The position numbers were made by a program, and so were the translations under genes. A DNA stretch of 16,168 nucleotides from JAVVEZ01 sp032250895 (GTDB taxonomy: Bacteria > Pseudomonadota > Gammaproteobacteria > Pseudomonadales > Pseudohongiellaceae): positions 1 through 16,168 of the forward strand of contig JAVVEZ010000079.1 in assembly GCA_032250895.1 (NCBI GenBank), read 5' to 3'. This document shows positions 6,416 through 13,611 of the stretch, piece by piece (the stretch's first letter is position 1; each line of letters begins with the position of its first letter). A model generated the notes under the pieces. The model saw nothing but the letters and a program-made list of their open reading frames with translations, was not told where the DNA came from and searched no databases.

Positions 6416-8314
6416 ATGAACAGTGCCGGCCATGATCCTTCAACCCCGTCCCCCCCTGCCGCCGCGCGTAGGTCTGTACAGACCTCTCCGGAAGCTCTTG
6501 CTTCAACAGCAGAGTCGCCCGCCACTGCGGGCCAGGTGCTGCATACGGTCTTTGGCTACACCTCCTTTCGTCCACCTCAGGATGAGATCATCCGGACCCT
6601 CATCGACGGTGGCGATGCCCTGGTGCTGATGCCCACGGGGGGTGGCAAGTCGCTGTGTTACCAGATTCCAGCCCTGGTGCGGCCCGGTTGCGGGGTGGTG
6701 ATCTCACCCCTGATCGCCTTGATGCAGGACCAGGTGGATGCCTTGCGTCTGCTCGGCGTCAGGGCCAGTTACCTGAATTCGACCCTCGATGCGGCCAGCA
6801 CCCGGCAAGTGGAGACAGCCCTGGCCGATGGCGAACTGGACCTGCTCTATATCGCGCCGGAACGCCTCCGGCAGGAACGGACCCTGACCCTGCTGCGCAG
6901 CTCTGCCATTGCACTGTTTGCGATCGACGAGGCGCACTGCGTGTCACAGTGGGGGCACGATTTCCGTGCCGACTATCTGTTGCTGAATGTACTCCACGAA
7001 CTCTTTCCGGCCGTGCCCCGCATCGCCCTCACGGCCACCGCCGATGCCCGCACCCGGAGCGAAATCATCCAGCGTCTGGATCTTGGCGCGGCACGCCAGT
7101 TCATTGCCGGTTTCGACCGTCCCAACATCCGCTACCGCATTGCCCTGAAGCACAATCCCAGGCAGCAGTTGCTGCGCTTTCTGAAACAGGAACATGCCAG
7201 CGATGCCGGCATCGTCTACTGTCTTTCCCGCAACAAGACCGAAGAGATTGCACTGTGGCTGCAGGAACAGGGTTTCAAGGCCCTGCCCTATCACGCCGGT
7301 CTGGATGCCGGCACCCGAGCCCATCATCAGTCCCGCTTTCTGCGCGAAGACGGCGTCATCGTGGTGGCGACCATCGCCTTTGGCATGGGCATCGATAAAC
7401 CCGATGTCCGCTTCGTGGCCCACCTGGACATGCCGAAAACATTGGAATCCTACTATCAGGAAACCGGGCGTGCCGGGCGCGATGGTACGCCCGCCGATGC
7501 CTGGATGATCTATGGCCTGCAGGATGTCATCAAGCTCCGGGAAATGATGGCCGCTTCCGACGGCAGCCAGGAACACAAGCGGGCCGAGCAGCATCGCCTG
7601 AACGCCATGCTGGGTCTGTGTGAAATCACCAGCTGCCGGCGCCAGGCCCTGCTGAATTACTTTGGCGAAACCCTGATGCAGCCCTGTGGCAATTGCGATA
7701 CCTGCCTGGAACCGGTGGCCACCTGGGATGGCACTGAAGCCGCCCGCATGGCCCTGAGTGTTGCCTATCGCACGGGCCAGCGCTTTGGCGTGAACCACCT
7801 GATCGATGTCGTGCGTGGCGCCGATACCGACAGAATATTCCAGTTCGACCATCATCGCCTGCCCACCTATGGCGTCGGCAAGGCCCTGGATAACAATCTG
7901 TGGCGTTCGGTGTTCCGGCAACTGGTCGCACGTGGCTACCTCAGTGTGGATCTGGAACGCTTCGGCGCTCTCCGGCTGGAAGAAAAATGCCGGCCGCTGC
8001 TGCGTGGCGAGGAGCAGATTCAACTGCGCCGTGACAACAAACAACAAACCCAAAAGAAACAGACCCGAATCCCGCTGCCCCAGGAGATCGATGTGGCCCT
8101 GTGGGAAGCCCTGCGGGAATGCCGGCGCCAATTCGCGGAAGCCCAGAGCGTACCGCCCTATGTCATCTTCCATGACCGCACCTTGCAGGAAATGTGTGTC
8201 AGCATGCCGCAGACCCTGACCGACTTCAGCCGCATCAGTGGTGTCGGTGAGCGCAAGCTGGAAAAATATGGCCCGGGTTTCCTGCAGGTGATCAACGATT
8301 TTCTGACGACCTGA
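6416..8314 (+). CDS. recQ: ATP-dependent DNA helicase RecQ
   Basis: This 632-residue 3'-5' DNA helicase acts in recombination and stalled-fork repair. Visible motifs are Walker A MPTGGGKS (72-79), DEAH (171-174) followed by the RecQ aromatic loop CVSQWGHDFR, motif III TATAD (206-210), and motifs V/VI ATIAFGMGIDKPDVRFV and QETGRAGRDG (about 318-357). The four zinc-binding cysteines are at 407, 424, 427 and 430 (CRR...CGNCDTC). An RQC winged-helix part follows, then a C-terminal HRDC domain (about 560-628) ending in ISGVGERKLEKYG. All key residues are intact. The protein is slightly longer than E. coli RecQ because of a Ser/Pro/Ala-rich N-terminal extension of about 26 residues. No ATG lies between 6416 and the core, so this start is preferred. 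The gene diverges from ybiT. Confidence 0.95.
   Translation: MNSAGHDPSTPSPPAAARRSVQTSPEALASTAESPATAGQVLHTVFGYTSFRPPQDEIIRTLIDGGDALVLMPTGGGKSLCYQIPALVRPGCGVVISPLIALMQDQVDALRLLGVRASYLNSTLDAASTRQVETALADGELDLLYIAPERLRQERTLTLLRSSAIALFAIDEAHCVSQWGHDFRADYLLLNVLHELFPAVPRIALTATADARTRSEIIQRLDLGAARQFIAGFDRPNIRYRIALKHNPRQQLLRFLKQEHASDAGIVYCLSRNKTEEIALWLQEQGFKALPYHAGLDAGTRAHHQSRFLREDGVIVVATIAFGMGIDKPDVRFVAHLDMPKTLESYYQETGRAGRDGTPADAWMIYGLQDVIKLREMMAASDGSQEHKRAEQHRLNAMLGLCEITSCRRQALLNYFGETLMQPCGNCDTCLEPVATWDGTEAARMALSVAYRTGQRFGVNHLIDVVRGADTDRIFQFDHHRLPTYGVGKALDNNLWRSVFRQLVARGYLSVDLERFGALRLEEKCRPLLRGEEQIQLRRDNKQQTQKKQTRIPLPQEIDVALWEALRECRRQFAEAQSVPPYVIFHDRTLQEMCVSMPQTLTDFSRISGVGERKLEKYGPGFLQVINDFLTT
6470..6485. 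repeat. 16-bp perfect palindrome within the recQ 5' end
   Basis: AGGTCTGTACAGACCT is its own reverse complement. It lies 54 bp inside the recQ frame, in the low-complexity N-terminal extension where coding constraint is low. It could be a dimeric repressor site, or it could be chance. Confidence 0.4.
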
Positions 8315-8321
8315 GGCTCTC

Positions 8322-8355
8322 TCTTGGGGCCAGGGAAAGCGTCAATGCCCCAAGA
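8322..8355 (+). terminator. Strong stem-loop after recQ, possible terminator
   Basis: TCTTGGGGC (8322-8330) pairs perfectly with GCCCCAAGA (8347-8355), giving nine base pairs around a 16-nt loop that begins 8 bp after the recQ stop. It lacks a following T-run, so it is either a weak or assisted terminator or a 3'-end protecting hairpin. Confidence 0.4.
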
Positions 8356-8376
8356 CAGTCATCTGCGCGCAAGAAT

Positions 8377-8405
8377 ATGACAGCGAAGTCATAACCGGCT
8401 ATACT
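8377..8405 (+). promoter_or_regulatory. Sigma-70-like promoter upstream of the glycosyltransferase
   Basis: ATGACA (8377-8382) and TATACT (8400-8405) each match five of six consensus positions, with the ideal 17-bp spacer. The predicted start is near 8411-8412. Because the -10 overlaps the TTG at 8405, the glycosyltransferase frame cannot begin there, which favours the GTG at 8549. Confidence 0.6.
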
Positions 8406-8410
8406 TGCGG

Positions 8411-8516
8411 CCATTTTTGAGCCTGCGGACATATCGCCAGCTCAGAGCCTGGCAAATACTGCCAGAGGCCGTCACCAGGGTCCACTATCCATCCGGCAGG
8501 CTGCGACGGCTTTTTT
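8411..8516 (+). ncRNA. Candidate structured leader or small RNA of about 105 nt
   Basis: The interval runs from the predicted transcription start to a T6 tract. Hairpin 1 is GCCTGGCA (8447-8454), loop AATAC, then TGCCAG (8460-8465), a bulged A and GGC (8467-8469). The sequence after it, GCCGTC (8468-8473), can instead pair with GACGGC (8505-8510) just before the T6. The two folds share bases 8468-8469 and compete, as in an attenuator. It could equally be an independent small RNA ending at the T6. No known RNA family was recognised. Confidence 0.35.
8493..8516 (+). terminator. Rho-independent-like terminator in the glycosyltransferase leader
   Basis: CCGGCA (8493-8498), loop GGC, TGC (8502-8504), a GA bulge and CGG (8507-8509) form a GC-rich stem followed by C and six T (8511-8516). 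It lies 32 bp before the GTG start, so it would end a short transcript from the 8377-8405 promoter unless read through. Confidence 0.5.
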
Positions 8517-8548
8517 CATTACTTTTTACTTACCATTACGGGAATACT

Positions 8549-9298
8549 GTGAACGATACCTTAGCGACGACCCGAGTCAGCGTGGTCATCCCGAATTATA
8601 ACTATGCCCGCCATCTGGAAGCCTGCATCGGCAGTGTCATGGCCCAGACCCACCAGCCCATCGATATCGTGGTGGTCGACGATGGCAGCACCGACGATTC
8701 CTGCGCCATTATCGAAGCCCTGCTGCCCACCATCGGTGGCGAGCGCAAGGCACGCTTTTTTCCGCAGCGGCCCAATGCCGGCAAGCTGGCGGCCCTGAAT
8801 GCAGTGATGCATGAAATATCAAACCCCTACATGCTCACCCTGGACGCCGATGATATCCTGGAACCCGATTACATCAATCATTGTTTGCAGGTGATGCACA
8901 CGGCCCGGCAGGAAAATCCGCGCACCGGTTTCGTCTATTCCGACTGCACGCTGATCGACAGTGATGGCACAGTGCTGGATCGGGGCCGCTCCACCACCTT
9001 TGATGCCAAACTGTTACAGACCCATTCCTTTATCCCGGAACCGGCCCTGTGCGTCAGCGAGGCCTTCCTGGAAGTGATGCCCTTCGATACCAGCATTCTG
9101 GTTGGCACCAAACATCACAAGTGGCTGCGCATGGTCGCCAATGGCTGGGTCGGTCAGCACATTCCAGAACCCTTGTTCCGTTACCGTATGCATACCGGCA
9201 ATCTGTCCGGCATCGGCAAACGGGTGCTGGCGGAAAAGGATGCCGGAAAACGCGGAGAACGGATTCTTTCAGGCTACTGGGTGGCTACGCATCTCTGA
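8549..9298 (+). CDS. Family 2 glycosyltransferase
   Basis: From GTG 8549 this is a 249-residue GT-A fold glycosyltransferase, probably cytoplasmic because no membrane segment is evident. It has VVIPNYN (12-18) at the nucleotide-binding start, VVDDGSTDD (42-50), NAGKLAALN (76-84) and the metal-binding LDADD (98-102). It ends with a helix-rich part and EPLFRYRMHTGN, typical of family 2. It should add a sugar from a nucleotide-sugar donor to a surface glycan; the donor and acceptor are not evident. The frame is open upstream to TTG 8405, but that overlaps a -10 element, the upstream stretch is not conserved-looking, and GGGA lies just before GTG 8549. It is a single gene behind its own promoter and leader, convergent with gabD after 29 bp. 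Confidence 0.82.
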   Translation: MNDTLATTRVSVVIPNYNYARHLEACIGSVMAQTHQPIDIVVVDDGSTDDSCAIIEALLPTIGGERKARFFPQRPNAGKLAALNAVMHEISNPYMLTLDADDILEPDYINHCLQVMHTARQENPRTGFVYSDCTLIDSDGTVLDRGRSTTFDAKLLQTHSFIPEPALCVSEAFLEVMPFDTSILVGTKHHKWLRMVANGWVGQHIPEPLFRYRMHTGNLSGIGKRVLAEKDAGKRGERILSGYWVATHL

Positions 9299-9327
9299 GG
9301 AGCCTTTGTGAAGAGCCTCTGAAGAGC

Positions 9328-10803
9328 TCAGGCGCTGGTCAAACCGCCCTGCAGCACGTATTTCATTTCCAGAAACTCATCCAGTCCGTACTTTGAACCC
9401 TCGCGGCCCAGACCGGATTCCTTGACGCCGCCAAAGGGCGCGACCTCGGTGGATATCAGGCCTTTATTGACGCCGACGATGCCATACTCCAGAGCCTCCT
9501 GCACACGCCAGATACGGTTGATATCCCGCGCATAGAAGTAGGCAGCCAGGCCCATGGTGGTGTCATTGGCGATCGCAATGGCCTGCTCTTCCGTGCTGAA
9601 TTTTTGCAGGGCGGCCACCGGGCCGAAGATCTCCTCGGTGCAGATGGCCATGCCGGCCTCGACATCCGTCAATACCGTGGGTGGATAGAAACGTGCCGGA
9701 TCCTGAGCGTTCAGCGACCCGGTATAAGCTGATTTTGCACCTCCGGCCAGGGCACTGCTCACCAGTGTACTGACTTTCCTGTGGCCGGCCTGGTTGATCA
9801 TTGGCCCCAGGCTCGTCGCCTCGTCCTGACCCTGGCCCACCCTGAGTTTGTCAACGGCGGCAATCAGACGCTCGCTGAACGCGTCATAGATGCCTTCCTG
9901 CACCAGAATCCTGTTGGCACAGACACAGGTCTGCCCGTTGTTTCTGAACTTGCTGGCCATCAGGCCCTCGATCGCGGCGTCCAGGTCGGCATCGTCAAAG
10001 ACGATGAAGGGCGCATTGCCACCCAGTTCCATGGCCACTTTCTTGACCGTGCCGGAGGCCTGCTGCAACAGGATCTTGCCCACCCGGGTCGAGCCGGTAA
10101 ACGAGATCATCGCCACCTGCGGATGCGTGGACAAGACTTCACCCACGGCCTGGGACTGGCTGGAGGGGACGATATTGAACACCCCGTCAGGAATGCCGGC
10201 AGCCCGGGCCAGCACGGCCAGTGCCAGCGCGGTCAGCGGTGTTTCTTCGGCCGGCTTGCATACGCAGGGACAGCCTGCGGCCAGTGCGGGCGCCGCCTTG
10301 CGCGTGATCATCGCCGCCGGGAAGTTCCAGGGAGTGATGGTGGCCACCACCCCGACCGGCTGCCGCAGCACCATGATCCGGCTGTCGGCCCAGGGCGAGG
10401 GTATGGTGTCGCCATACACCCGTTTCGCCTCTTCGGCAAACCATTGGATGAATGAGGCCGCATAGGCCACTTCACCCCGGGCTTCGGTCAGGGGCTTGCC
10501 CTGTTCTGTGGTGATCAGCAGGGCCAGATCCTCGCTGTTGTCGAGAATCAGCTGATACCAGGCCATCAGCAACTGCGAACGCTCCTTCGCCGTCAGCGCA
10601 CGCCAGGCTGGAAAGGCCTGCCTTGCCGAGCGAATGGCCTGATCGGCATCGTCCACGCCGTAATCGCTGACCTTGACGATGAGCTCTCCGCTGGCAGGGT
10701 TCAAGACCGGGAATTCCTTTCCCGATGCCGCCGCCTGCCATTGCCCGGCGTAAAAGCCCGTGCTTTTCAACAAGTCCTGATTTTTCAGTGCAATACCCAA
10801 CAT
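9328..10803 (-). CDS. gabD: Succinate-semialdehyde dehydrogenase (NADP+-type, GabD)
   Basis: This 491-residue aldehyde dehydrogenase closely follows E. coli GabD. Shared features are AWRALTAKER, EQGKPL.EA.GE, AASFI.WFAEE.KR.YGDTIP, TPWNFPAAMITRKA.PALAAGC, ELGGNAPFIVFDDADLD, NGQTCVCANR and VAPFGG.K.SGLGREGSKYG. The catalytic set is present: Asn160, Lys183, Glu259 and Cys293. Cys295 two residues later gives the CxC pair known as a redox switch in some SSADH enzymes. It oxidises succinate semialdehyde to succinate, the last step of GABA and 4-hydroxybutyrate-type catabolism. It is an ALDH relative close enough to name, but no GABA transaminase (gabT) is adjacent, so its aldehyde may come from another route. 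It follows the MmgE/PrpD gene after 120 bp on the same strand. The start is ATG 10803, with a weak ribosome site. Confidence 0.88.
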   Translation of the reverse strand: MLGIALKNQDLLKSTGFYAGQWQAAASGKEFPVLNPASGELIVKVSDYGVDDADQAIRSARQAFPAWRALTAKERSQLLMAWYQLILDNSEDLALLITTEQGKPLTEARGEVAYAASFIQWFAEEAKRVYGDTIPSPWADSRIMVLRQPVGVVATITPWNFPAAMITRKAAPALAAGCPCVCKPAEETPLTALALAVLARAAGIPDGVFNIVPSSQSQAVGEVLSTHPQVAMISFTGSTRVGKILLQQASGTVKKVAMELGGNAPFIVFDDADLDAAIEGLMASKFRNNGQTCVCANRILVQEGIYDAFSERLIAAVDKLRVGQGQDEATSLGPMINQAGHRKVSTLVSSALAGGAKSAYTGSLNAQDPARFYPPTVLTDVEAGMAICTEEIFGPVAALQKFSTEEQAIAIANDTTMGLAAYFYARDINRIWRVQEALEYGIVGVNKGLISTEVAPFGGVKESGLGREGSKYGLDEFLEMKYVLQGGLTSA

Positions 10804-10835
10804 TTTTTTGTCATCCCATCAATTTCGAGGCCACC

Positions 10836-10849
10836 AACAGACATCTGTT
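10836..10849. promoter_or_regulatory. Inverted repeat upstream of gabD, possible operator
   Basis: AACAGA-CA-TCTGTT has perfect 6-bp arms around a 2-bp centre, 33-46 bp before the gabD ATG. It is small enough to be chance, but it sits where a repressor or activator would act if gabD has its own promoter in the 120-bp gap. Confidence 0.3.
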
Positions 10850-10923
10850 CAACGTAAGCCGTACCAGGCTGAAGTCTACCACAGGGGCGCAAAGCTTATG
10901 TGGGGTGTCTGCTCTGGGAGCCC

Positions 10924-12324
10924 CTAGGACTGCAACTCAACGCCCAACTGCCGTACCATCTCGCCCGCCGTGGCCAGGCTGCCGAATCCTGCCAGAGACT
11001 GCCGCAGACGTTCATAGTCCGCTGCCTTCATCAGACCCTGGGCACACTGGGAAAACTTCTGCCAGTATTGTTCATTGGCAAAGGGTGCCGTCTTGCTGCC
11101 CAGCGCCATGAAAACGGCCTTTTTGAGCTTGCGTCCGTCCTTCAGCGTAATGTCGACTTCAGTATCCATCTCGGTCTCCGGGCACTCGACCGGATGACGA
11201 TGGATGCGCTCGAACAGAGCGCGATGACCGGGGCGCGCAAGGGCCTCGTCGGTAAAATCGGCCAGCGTGCAGTTGCCCTGAATGATGGCGCAGGCCACCG
11301 GATATTCCACCGAAAATTTACCCTGCAAGCCGTCTTCGGGGCGCTGGTACATGAGATTGTTGAGGTGCAGCGTCGGGGCCACGATATCCACCCGTTCGAC
11401 ATCTTCAGGCCTGAAGCCGTATTCCTCTCGCAGGGCGAGCACGGCATCGATGGAGCGATGGGCACTGCCACAGGTGGGGAAACGCTTGACCCGGAACTTG
11501 TGCTCCGTAATCAGCAAAGGCTCGCCAATGCTCTCCGTTTCAAAGGTCAGGGTCTGCCCGTGTTGCGGGGTCCCGATGGCGGCCCGCAAGGCCTCCCGGT
11601 CAGGTCCAACCATCAGGGTATTCATACCCGTCGGGCCATCCAGGGTATGCCAACCGGCGGTCATGCCATCCTGTGCGAAGCAGGCCGCCATCACGCCGGC
11701 CTTGGCCGCCAGACCCGCGTGCAGGGGTTTGGCCATGGTGCCAAATTGAGACATGAAGCCGCCGGCACTGCTGGTGGCCAATGACAGGGCCATGGCCGCC
11801 TGTTCGGCGGGGAGACGCAGCAGGCGGGCACCCGCTGCCGCCGCCCCCAACGCACCCGTGGTGGAGGTGGCATGCCAGCCGCGCTTGCGATGCGCCGGAT
11901 TCAGCCCCTGACCAATGCGCCCCTGAATCTGCAGCGCCACGATGTAGGCGTCCAGACACTCCTGCGGTGAACTGCCCTGCTGTTCCGCCAGCGCCAGAAT
12001 GCTCGGCCACAACACGGTGGAGACATGGGCCTTGGCCGGATCGAAGTTGTCATCGAAATCCAGGGCATGCCCGGCGGTGGCATTGATCAGCGCCGCCCAT
12101 GGCAGGGCCAGTCGCTCGGTGCCGCCCACCACGGTGGAGTCACCCCGGCCCCAATGCCGCACCCGCCCAAGCGCTATCTGCACCACCGGCGTCAGTGCGC
12201 CCGGGATCATCACCGCGATGGTGTCGATGAGTTCACGATAGGCCGATTCGAGCGCGGCTTCAGGCCAGTCATGGGCCACGGTGGCGATCCAGTTACCATA
12301 GGCTTGCAAGGGATTGGCAGTCAC
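10924..12324 (-). CDS. MmgE/PrpD family protein
   Basis: This 466-residue protein belongs to the family of 2-methylcitrate dehydratase (PrpD), cis-aconitate decarboxylase and related (de)hydratases and epimerases of tricarboxylic acids. It has the family layout: an N-terminal helical bundle; the active-site motif NATAGHALDFDDNFDPAKAH (about 81-100); GRIGQGLNPAHRKRGWHATSTTGALGAAAAGARLL (about 135-169); MAKPLHAGLAAKAGVMAACFAQDG (about 195-219); and KRFPTCGSAHRSIDAVL. The 'FDPAKAHVS' variant, rather than the common 'HP(S/G)', places it outside classic PrpD, so the substrate is unknown. The start is GTG 12324-12322 with AGGAG 7 nt upstream. It lies 38 bp after a sulfotransferase-like gene and before gabD on the same strand, probably in one transcript. 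Confidence 0.85.
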   Translation of the reverse strand: MTANPLQAYGNWIATVAHDWPEAALESAYRELIDTIAVMIPGALTPVVQIALGRVRHWGRGDSTVVGGTERLALPWAALINATAGHALDFDDNFDPAKAHVSTVLWPSILALAEQQGSSPQECLDAYIVALQIQGRIGQGLNPAHRKRGWHATSTTGALGAAAAGARLLRLPAEQAAMALSLATSSAGGFMSQFGTMAKPLHAGLAAKAGVMAACFAQDGMTAGWHTLDGPTGMNTLMVGPDREALRAAIGTPQHGQTLTFETESIGEPLLITEHKFRVKRFPTCGSAHRSIDAVLALREEYGFRPEDVERVDIVAPTLHLNNLMYQRPEDGLQGKFSVEYPVACAIIQGNCTLADFTDEALARPGHRALFERIHRHPVECPETEMDTEVDITLKDGRKLKKAVFMALGSKTAPFANEQYWQKFSQCAQGLMKAADYERLRQSLAGFGSLATAGEMVRQLGVELQS

Positions 12325-12362
12325 GTTGGAGCTCCTGGGAGTATCTATAGGGGTCGATGCCG

Positions 12363-13463
12363 TCAGGCTGAGGGGAACAGATTCTGCCTGCTGGCATCCA
12401 GCCGCGCCATGCCGGGACCGCAGATCTTGTCTATCAGCTGCCGTTCATGTCCGGAGAGGGTATCGAGCATGGCTGAGGGGTCTCCGGCAAAGAGTTTCTG
12501 GCCGGAATCGTCTTTTGAAAAATAACGGTATTGTTGCTGCATTTGTTCAAGTTCGGCAGTATCCGGCCGCAAGTCCAGGCTGCGGTCGAGGATCGCCTGC
12601 AGGTTCTCCGGTTGTTTCAGCTCCCGGTAATTCAACAGATGCAGCCCGGGTGCGTCTGCCATTCCCAGGACCACATCAAAATAATGGGAATAACAATGCG
12701 CCAGGTATTCAATCTCCGACATTTGCCGGGTGCATTCAGGCGCCAGCCCGGTCAGCGCGCGCGCCTGCAACAAGCCCTTCGAACGCAGTACCGCCGTGGT
12801 TTCCTGCATCACCGTGGCAATGACTTCCACCGGATCACGATACAGATACAAGGTGGCTGCTGCGGGGAAGGCTGCCCGGATAAAATCGATATAGATGACG
12901 TTCCAGCTGATGAATTTGATAAAACTGCGGGTGTACTCCGGCCTGCGCTTGCGCGTCATCAACAACACCAGATTGCGCAGCATACGCAGATTGCGCTCAC
13001 TGCATGCCGGCCACTGCTGCCACTGCCGGGTAATATAGGACCAGAAACCCTCCTGCAAAGGCCCCCCCTGGTTGATCGTGAGATTGTCCGGGGAACGGGC
13101 CAGGCCCTTCACCAGCAGCGTCGAACCACAGCGTGAGACATGGAAGATCAGGCCTTGCGGCATGATCCCTCCCACGTCCAGATCATCCCGTTCCAGAATC
13201 GCCAGATCCGTGGTGAACACGTCTCCGATGGCCCGGTCCCGTGCCAGGCGTTGAATGGTATAAATGTGCTTCCATTCCAGCAGGGGGGCAGCGCCGATAT
13301 CGGCAAGGTACAGGCGGCCGGCACCGGAGGGATCGATGGCCACGGGAACCAGCCCCGGCGTGCGCTGAATCCGGGCCAGTGCGTCATCGACACTCAGATG
13401 ACAATCACACAGTCCGGGCAGTACCTCTTCCATGACGAGGTGATCGGGCAAGGCATACAGCAT
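12363..13463 (-). CDS. Sulfotransferase-like P-loop protein
   Basis: This 366-residue protein has the two signatures of the PAPS-dependent sulfotransferase fold. The 5'-phosphosulfate loop is FHVSRCGSTLLVKGLA (about 107-122). The 3'-phosphate region is TLYLYRDPVEVIATVM (about 204-219), after a strand-helix start at about residue 100. The first 95 residues form a separate acidic N-terminal region (including YLADIGAAPLLEWKHIY), a type seen in some bacterial sulfotransferase-family proteins but not recognised further. The acceptor is unknown, and sulfation of a glycan or lipid would be typical. The enzyme could also be a non-sulfating P-loop relative. The start is ATG 13463 with a weak GAGAAG site. 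It is the first of a three-gene minus-strand run with the PrpD-like gene and gabD. Confidence 0.68.
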   Translation of the reverse strand: MLYALPDHLVMEEVLPGLCDCHLSVDDALARIQRTPGLVPVAIDPSGAGRLYLADIGAAPLLEWKHIYTIQRLARDRAIGDVFTTDLAILERDDLDVGGIMPQGLIFHVSRCGSTLLVKGLARSPDNLTINQGGPLQEGFWSYITRQWQQWPACSERNLRMLRNLVLLMTRKRRPEYTRSFIKFISWNVIYIDFIRAAFPAAATLYLYRDPVEVIATVMQETTAVLRSKGLLQARALTGLAPECTRQMSEIEYLAHCYSHYFDVVLGMADAPGLHLLNYRELKQPENLQAILDRSLDLRPDTAELEQMQQQYRYFSKDDSGQKLFAGDPSAMLDTLSGHERQLIDKICGPGMARLDASRQNLFPSA

Positions 13464-13611
13464 ATCAAGTCTTCTCTATTGGCACGAGGTGGACAATTGC
13501 AGCATCTCGATCAGGCAGCTCATTAACAGTCCGTCCTCGAATAAGACGCAAAAAAACGAAAATCTTTACAATTTTTTTATACCCATGCCATCCTGCGCAC
13601 AGCCAGGTGAG
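13464..13611 (-). other. AT-rich intergenic region, probable promoter zone of the sulfotransferase run
   Basis: This 148-bp gap on the minus strand contains runs of A and T (about 13546-13580) that contrast with the GC-rich genes around it. TTGTAA and TCTTAT can be found with a 19-bp spacer, too loose for a firm promoter call. No convincing terminator for the upstream phosphoesterase gene was found. Confidence 0.3.

Noticed and set aside
6944..8173. 409-codon open frame antisense to recQ
   Set aside because: It is a shadow of the strongly conserved recQ frame in GC-rich DNA; no ribosome site and no recognisable domain.
8405..8548. Upstream extension of the glycosyltransferase to TTG 8405
   Set aside because: The codon overlaps a -10 element and the added 48 residues are unlike the family; GTG 8549 fits the domain start.
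10900..11784. 294-codon plus-strand frame over the PrpD-like gene
   Set aside because: The minus-strand frame carries the family motifs and a good ribosome site; the plus-strand product has none.
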